The notes under the pieces are model-generated. The model did no database searches. It was not told the DNA's origin and worked only from the letters and a program-made list of their open reading frames with translations. From JAFAVN01 sp036378375 (GTDB taxonomy: Bacteria; Verrucomicrobiota; Verrucomicrobiia; Chthoniobacterales; JAFAMB01): DNA of 8,550 nt. Of this stretch, positions 5,906 through 8,550 are shown piece after piece. How positions within the stretch are numbered: the stretch's first letter is position 1; every line of letters starts with the position of its first letter. Location of the stretch: positions 1 through 8,550 of the forward strand of contig DASUWQ010000105.1 of assembly GCA_036378375.1 (NCBI GenBank), written 5' to 3'. The position numbers were made by a program, and so were the translations under genes.

Positions 5906-8550
5906 TCAGCTCGATGACCCGATCTTCGTGCTGATCTCGCGAGCTCTGGCCAGAGCCTCCGGGAGTTTCGAGACATCCTTGCCTACGCCCCTGGCCAAAT
6001 CCGGTTTGCCGCCGCCTTTGCCATTTAGAATTGCAGTCAGCTCCTGCACCAGTTTTCCGGCTGGTTGATCCTTCATCACAGAGGGGCCGCAGAACGCGAG
6101 CACATGAATCTGGTCGGGTTGTTTACCGAAAAGCACTGCCAGACCATCAAATTTCTTTGCCTTGAGGGCGCCGGCGATCGCTTGCAGGAAATCGCCGGTA
6201 ACGTTTTCGATTGATTGGACCAATTTGCCCGATCTCAGGTCGAAATTGCTCAGATATTGCTCCGCCTCGCGTTGCATCGCCTGCGAGCGCTCCTTCTCTA
6301 CCGTCTTCCGTAAGTCGAGGAGTTGTTGCTGCAAGTCGTCCGCGCGCTTGTTCTCTTTCTCAAGTTCAGCCCGCAAATACTGCAACGCGGTCAATCCAGT
6401 CAAAGCTTCTACCCGCCGGACACCAGCAGAGATAGCGCCTTCGGTGGTGATGACAAACAGGCCAATCTCTCCGGTCCGACGTACATGGGTGCCACCGCAC
6501 AACTCCATCGAATAACCGTCCAATTGACCGGCTACACCGCCGATCTGAACGACGCGAACCGATGCCCCGTATTTTTCACCGAAGAACTGCATAATTTGGG
6601 GTCGTTGCTTCACCGCATCGTAAGGGAACTCTTGCCAGGTAACCGAGTCATCCAATGTCACTTGTCTGTTGACCAGCTGTTCAACTGAGCGGATTTGCTC
6701 CGGCGAAAGTGCATTACTATTGAAGTCGAACCGCAGGTACTCTGGTCCGACGTAGGATCCTTTCTGCGTGGCATCGTTGCCCACGACTTGGTGGAGCGCC
6801 CAGTGCAGCAAATGAGTCGCCGTGTGATTAGCCTCGATCAACCGGCGGCGTTTCAGGTCGATCTTGAGTTTCACCTGATCGGGCGTCTGAAAACTAGAAT
6901 CTGCCGGCAAGCTCAAGTAGAACGTTCTGCCTTGTTTCACCACTCCGCTCACGGGCAATTTGCGCCCCGTCGAAGTTACTAGCTCGCCCGTATCACTGAC
7001 TTGGCCGCCCATCTCCGCATAAAAGGGAGAACGATCAACGGCTACTAACACCTCTCCCTTCTGCGGAAGTGCAGAGACAGCCGTGGCGTCCGATTCCGCC
7101 GACGAAAACCCGACGAACTCGGTGGGAACCGATTCTTCCGCTGCAGAGACGATCGACTTTTCTTGTGCAGCCCGGGACCGCTCCCGCTGAGCGTCCAGAA
7201 AACGGCCGACCGCTTGCAAATCTACGGTCAGACCTCGTTCCCGGACTAGAACCTCGGTAAGATCGACCGGGAAACCGTAGGTGTCGTATAGCATGAACGC
7301 GGTCTCTGGTGAGAATTCTCCGGTTGGATGCTCTCGGAGATGTTCTTCGAAAATGCGAAGGCCGCGATCCAGTGTTCGATTAAACAGAGCTTCCTCGTCT
7401 GCTAGAATTTGGGTGATTTTTTCCTGGTTCGCGGTGAGCTCTGGGAAAACGTTTCCAAATTCCGCTACGACCGTGGGCGCCAGTTTCGCGAGAAAACCAG
7501 CCGAACCGAACCCGAGGTCGCGCCCAAATAGGACCGCCCGGCGCAAGATCCGCCGGATAACATAGTTCCGATCGGTGTTGCTCGGGATAATGCCGTCCGC
7601 AATTGCAAAACAAAGTGTGCGGATGTGATCGGACACGACACGAAACGCGACATCGATCTTTTCTTGCTGGCTTAGATTGTTCCGGGTCGTTGGAAGGGTT
7701 GCGCGGTACTCTGATCCGCTTAACTCGCTGATGGTCCGGAAAATAGGCCGAAAAACCTGGCTTTCGTAGTTAGAGCTAGGCCGGGAAAAATCGAATAGAC
7801 CTTTGCTGCACTCGATAATACCGCCCACCCGTTCGAAACCCATACCGGTATCAACATGCTTCATGGGAAGCGACGTGTAACTACCGTCCGGGTTGGCGTT
7901 GAACTGTATAAAAACCAAATTCCAGATTTCCATACAGGAGGCATCTCCCTGGTTCACCAGACGGCCTTGAGTATCACCGGCGGGAGTGAGATCAATGTGA
8001 ACCTCCGAACAGGGACCGCAGGGGCCCGTTTCTCCCATCATCCAGAAGTTGTCTTTTTTATTGCCGGAGACGACATGCACCTTCGGATCTAGACCCGCGC
8101 GGGAAAACAGCGCGCTCCACTTTTCGTGCGCCTCGGTGTCGAACGACGCTGGGTCTCCGGGGCCAGGACTGTAGACGGTAGCATACAGCCGCCCGGGCGG
8201 AAATTGCCAGCGCTCGACGAGAAGTTCCCACGCCCATTCAATCGCCTCCTTTTTGAAGTAGTCGCCGAAGCTCCAATTACCGAGCATTTCAAAGAAGGTG
8301 TGGTGGTAGGTATCGAATCCGACATCGTCCAAGTCGTTATGCTTACCACCGGCTCGAATGCATTTCTGCGTATCCGCCGCTCGGGGCGGATGGAAGGGAG
8401 CTTTCTCTTGTCCTAAGAAATAAGGGACGAATTGATTCATACCAGCATTCGTGAACAGAAGGTTCGGCGAAGCCGGCAATAGGCTCGAAGAAGGCACAAT
8501 CGTGTGCTGCTTCTCCTGGAAGAAATCCAGAAAAGATTGTCTTACTTCAA
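5906..8550 (-). CDS. alaS: Alanyl-tRNA synthetase (5' end outside the window)
   Basis: Charges tRNA-Ala with alanine in the cytoplasm and hydrolyses mischarged Ser/Gly-tRNA. 880 residues are visible plus the TGA at 5908-5906. The frame stays open to the right edge and starts in view with EVRQSFLDFFQEK, matching the first few residues of the family, so only a handful of codons are missing. The GTG at 8497 is internal. The class II core has LLFTNAGMNQF (about 30-40) and the motif 2 region HHTFFEMLGNWSFGDYFK (about 82-99). The editing domain carries HTATH (about 573-577) and CGGTH (about 683-687), the four zinc-site residues, all present. A charged coiled coil (about 722-765) leads into the C-Ala/DHHA1 domain with the Gly-rich GKGGGKPDLARG (about 840). 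The length fits the bacterial family (about 875 aa). The gene is complete in function as far as visible, with no frameshift. Confidence 0.98.
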   Translation of the reverse strand, partial: EVRQSFLDFFQEKQHTIVPSSSLLPASPNLLFTNAGMNQFVPYFLGQEKAPFHPPRAADTQKCIRAGGKHNDLDDVGFDTYHHTFFEMLGNWSFGDYFKKEAIEWAWELLVERWQFPPGRLYATVYSPGPGDPASFDTEAHEKWSALFSRAGLDPKVHVVSGNKKDNFWMMGETGPCGPCSEVHIDLTPAGDTQGRLVNQGDASCMEIWNLVFIQFNANPDGSYTSLPMKHVDTGMGFERVGGIIECSKGLFDFSRPSSNYESQVFRPIFRTISELSGSEYRATLPTTRNNLSQQEKIDVAFRVVSDHIRTLCFAIADGIIPSNTDRNYVIRRILRRAVLFGRDLGFGSAGFLAKLAPTVVAEFGNVFPELTANQEKITQILADEEALFNRTLDRGLRIFEEHLREHPTGEFSPETAFMLYDTYGFPVDLTEVLVRERGLTVDLQAVGRFLDAQRERSRAAQEKSIVSAAEESVPTEFVGFSSAESDATAVSALPQKGEVLVAVDRSPFYAEMGGQVSDTGELVTSTGRKLPVSGVVKQGRTFYLSLPADSSFQTPDQVKLKIDLKRRRLIEANHTATHLLHWALHQVVGNDATQKGSYVGPEYLRFDFNSNALSPEQIRSVEQLVNRQVTLDDSVTWQEFPYDAVKQRPQIMQFFGEKYGASVRVVQIGGVAGQLDGYSMELCGGTHVRRTGEIGLFVITTEGAISAGVRRVEALTGLTALQYLRAELEKENKRADDLQQQLLDLRKTVEKERSQAMQREAEQYLSNFDLRSGKLVQSIENVTGDFLQAIAGALKAKKFDGLAVLFGKQPDQIHVLAFCGPSVMKDQPAGKLVQELTAILNGKGGGKPDLARGVGKDVSKLPEALARAREISTKIGSSS

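Noticed and set aside
8495..8497. GTG at 8497 as the start of alanyl-tRNA synthetase
   Set aside because: The frame continues upstream with EVRQSFLDFFQEK, which matches the conserved N-terminus of the family, so the true start lies just beyond the right edge.

Overview
The window reads as chromosomal DNA of a bacterium of moderate GC content. The gene style suggests Verrucomicrobiota or a related soil lineage: large secreted proteins of unknown family, a small GIY-YIG gene beside a tRNA, no encoded CCA on the tRNA, and few clear Shine-Dalgarno sites. That placement is inferred from gene style only; no marker here fixes the taxonomy.

Left part (1-3574, minus strand): two genes in tandem, 5 bp apart, both encoding exported proteins. 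The upstream one (425 aa) is an unrecognised secreted protein with two propeller-blade-like SPDG/SPDS motifs. The downstream one has at least 763 codons, begins at 2291 and stays open through base 1. It looks like an exported helical-repeat (TPR-like) protein. Bases 3575-3811 form a short intergenic stretch in which I see no gene.

Centre (3812-4507, plus strand): the most unusual part. A unit made of a GIY-YIG nuclease gene, a spacer and a tRNA-Val(GAC) gene occurs twice with a shift of about 480 bp. The first unit is decayed: only the last 10 codons of its GIY-YIG gene remain, and its tRNA is broken in the variable loop by a roughly 35-base palindrome and has lost the 3' half of its T-arm. 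A complete 84-aa GIY-YIG gene begins directly in the debris of that tRNA. It is followed by the same spacer and by an intact tRNA-Val. This resembles a tRNA-linked nuclease module that duplicated in place or inserted while leaving one working tRNA behind.

Right part (4587-8550): a solitary left-handed beta-helix acyltransferase on the plus strand converges on a minus-strand pair, alanyl-tRNA synthetase (alaS, 5' end cut by the window edge) followed by a small DUF1232/YkvA-like protein. Bases 4508-4586 and 5761-5905 hold no gene I can support.
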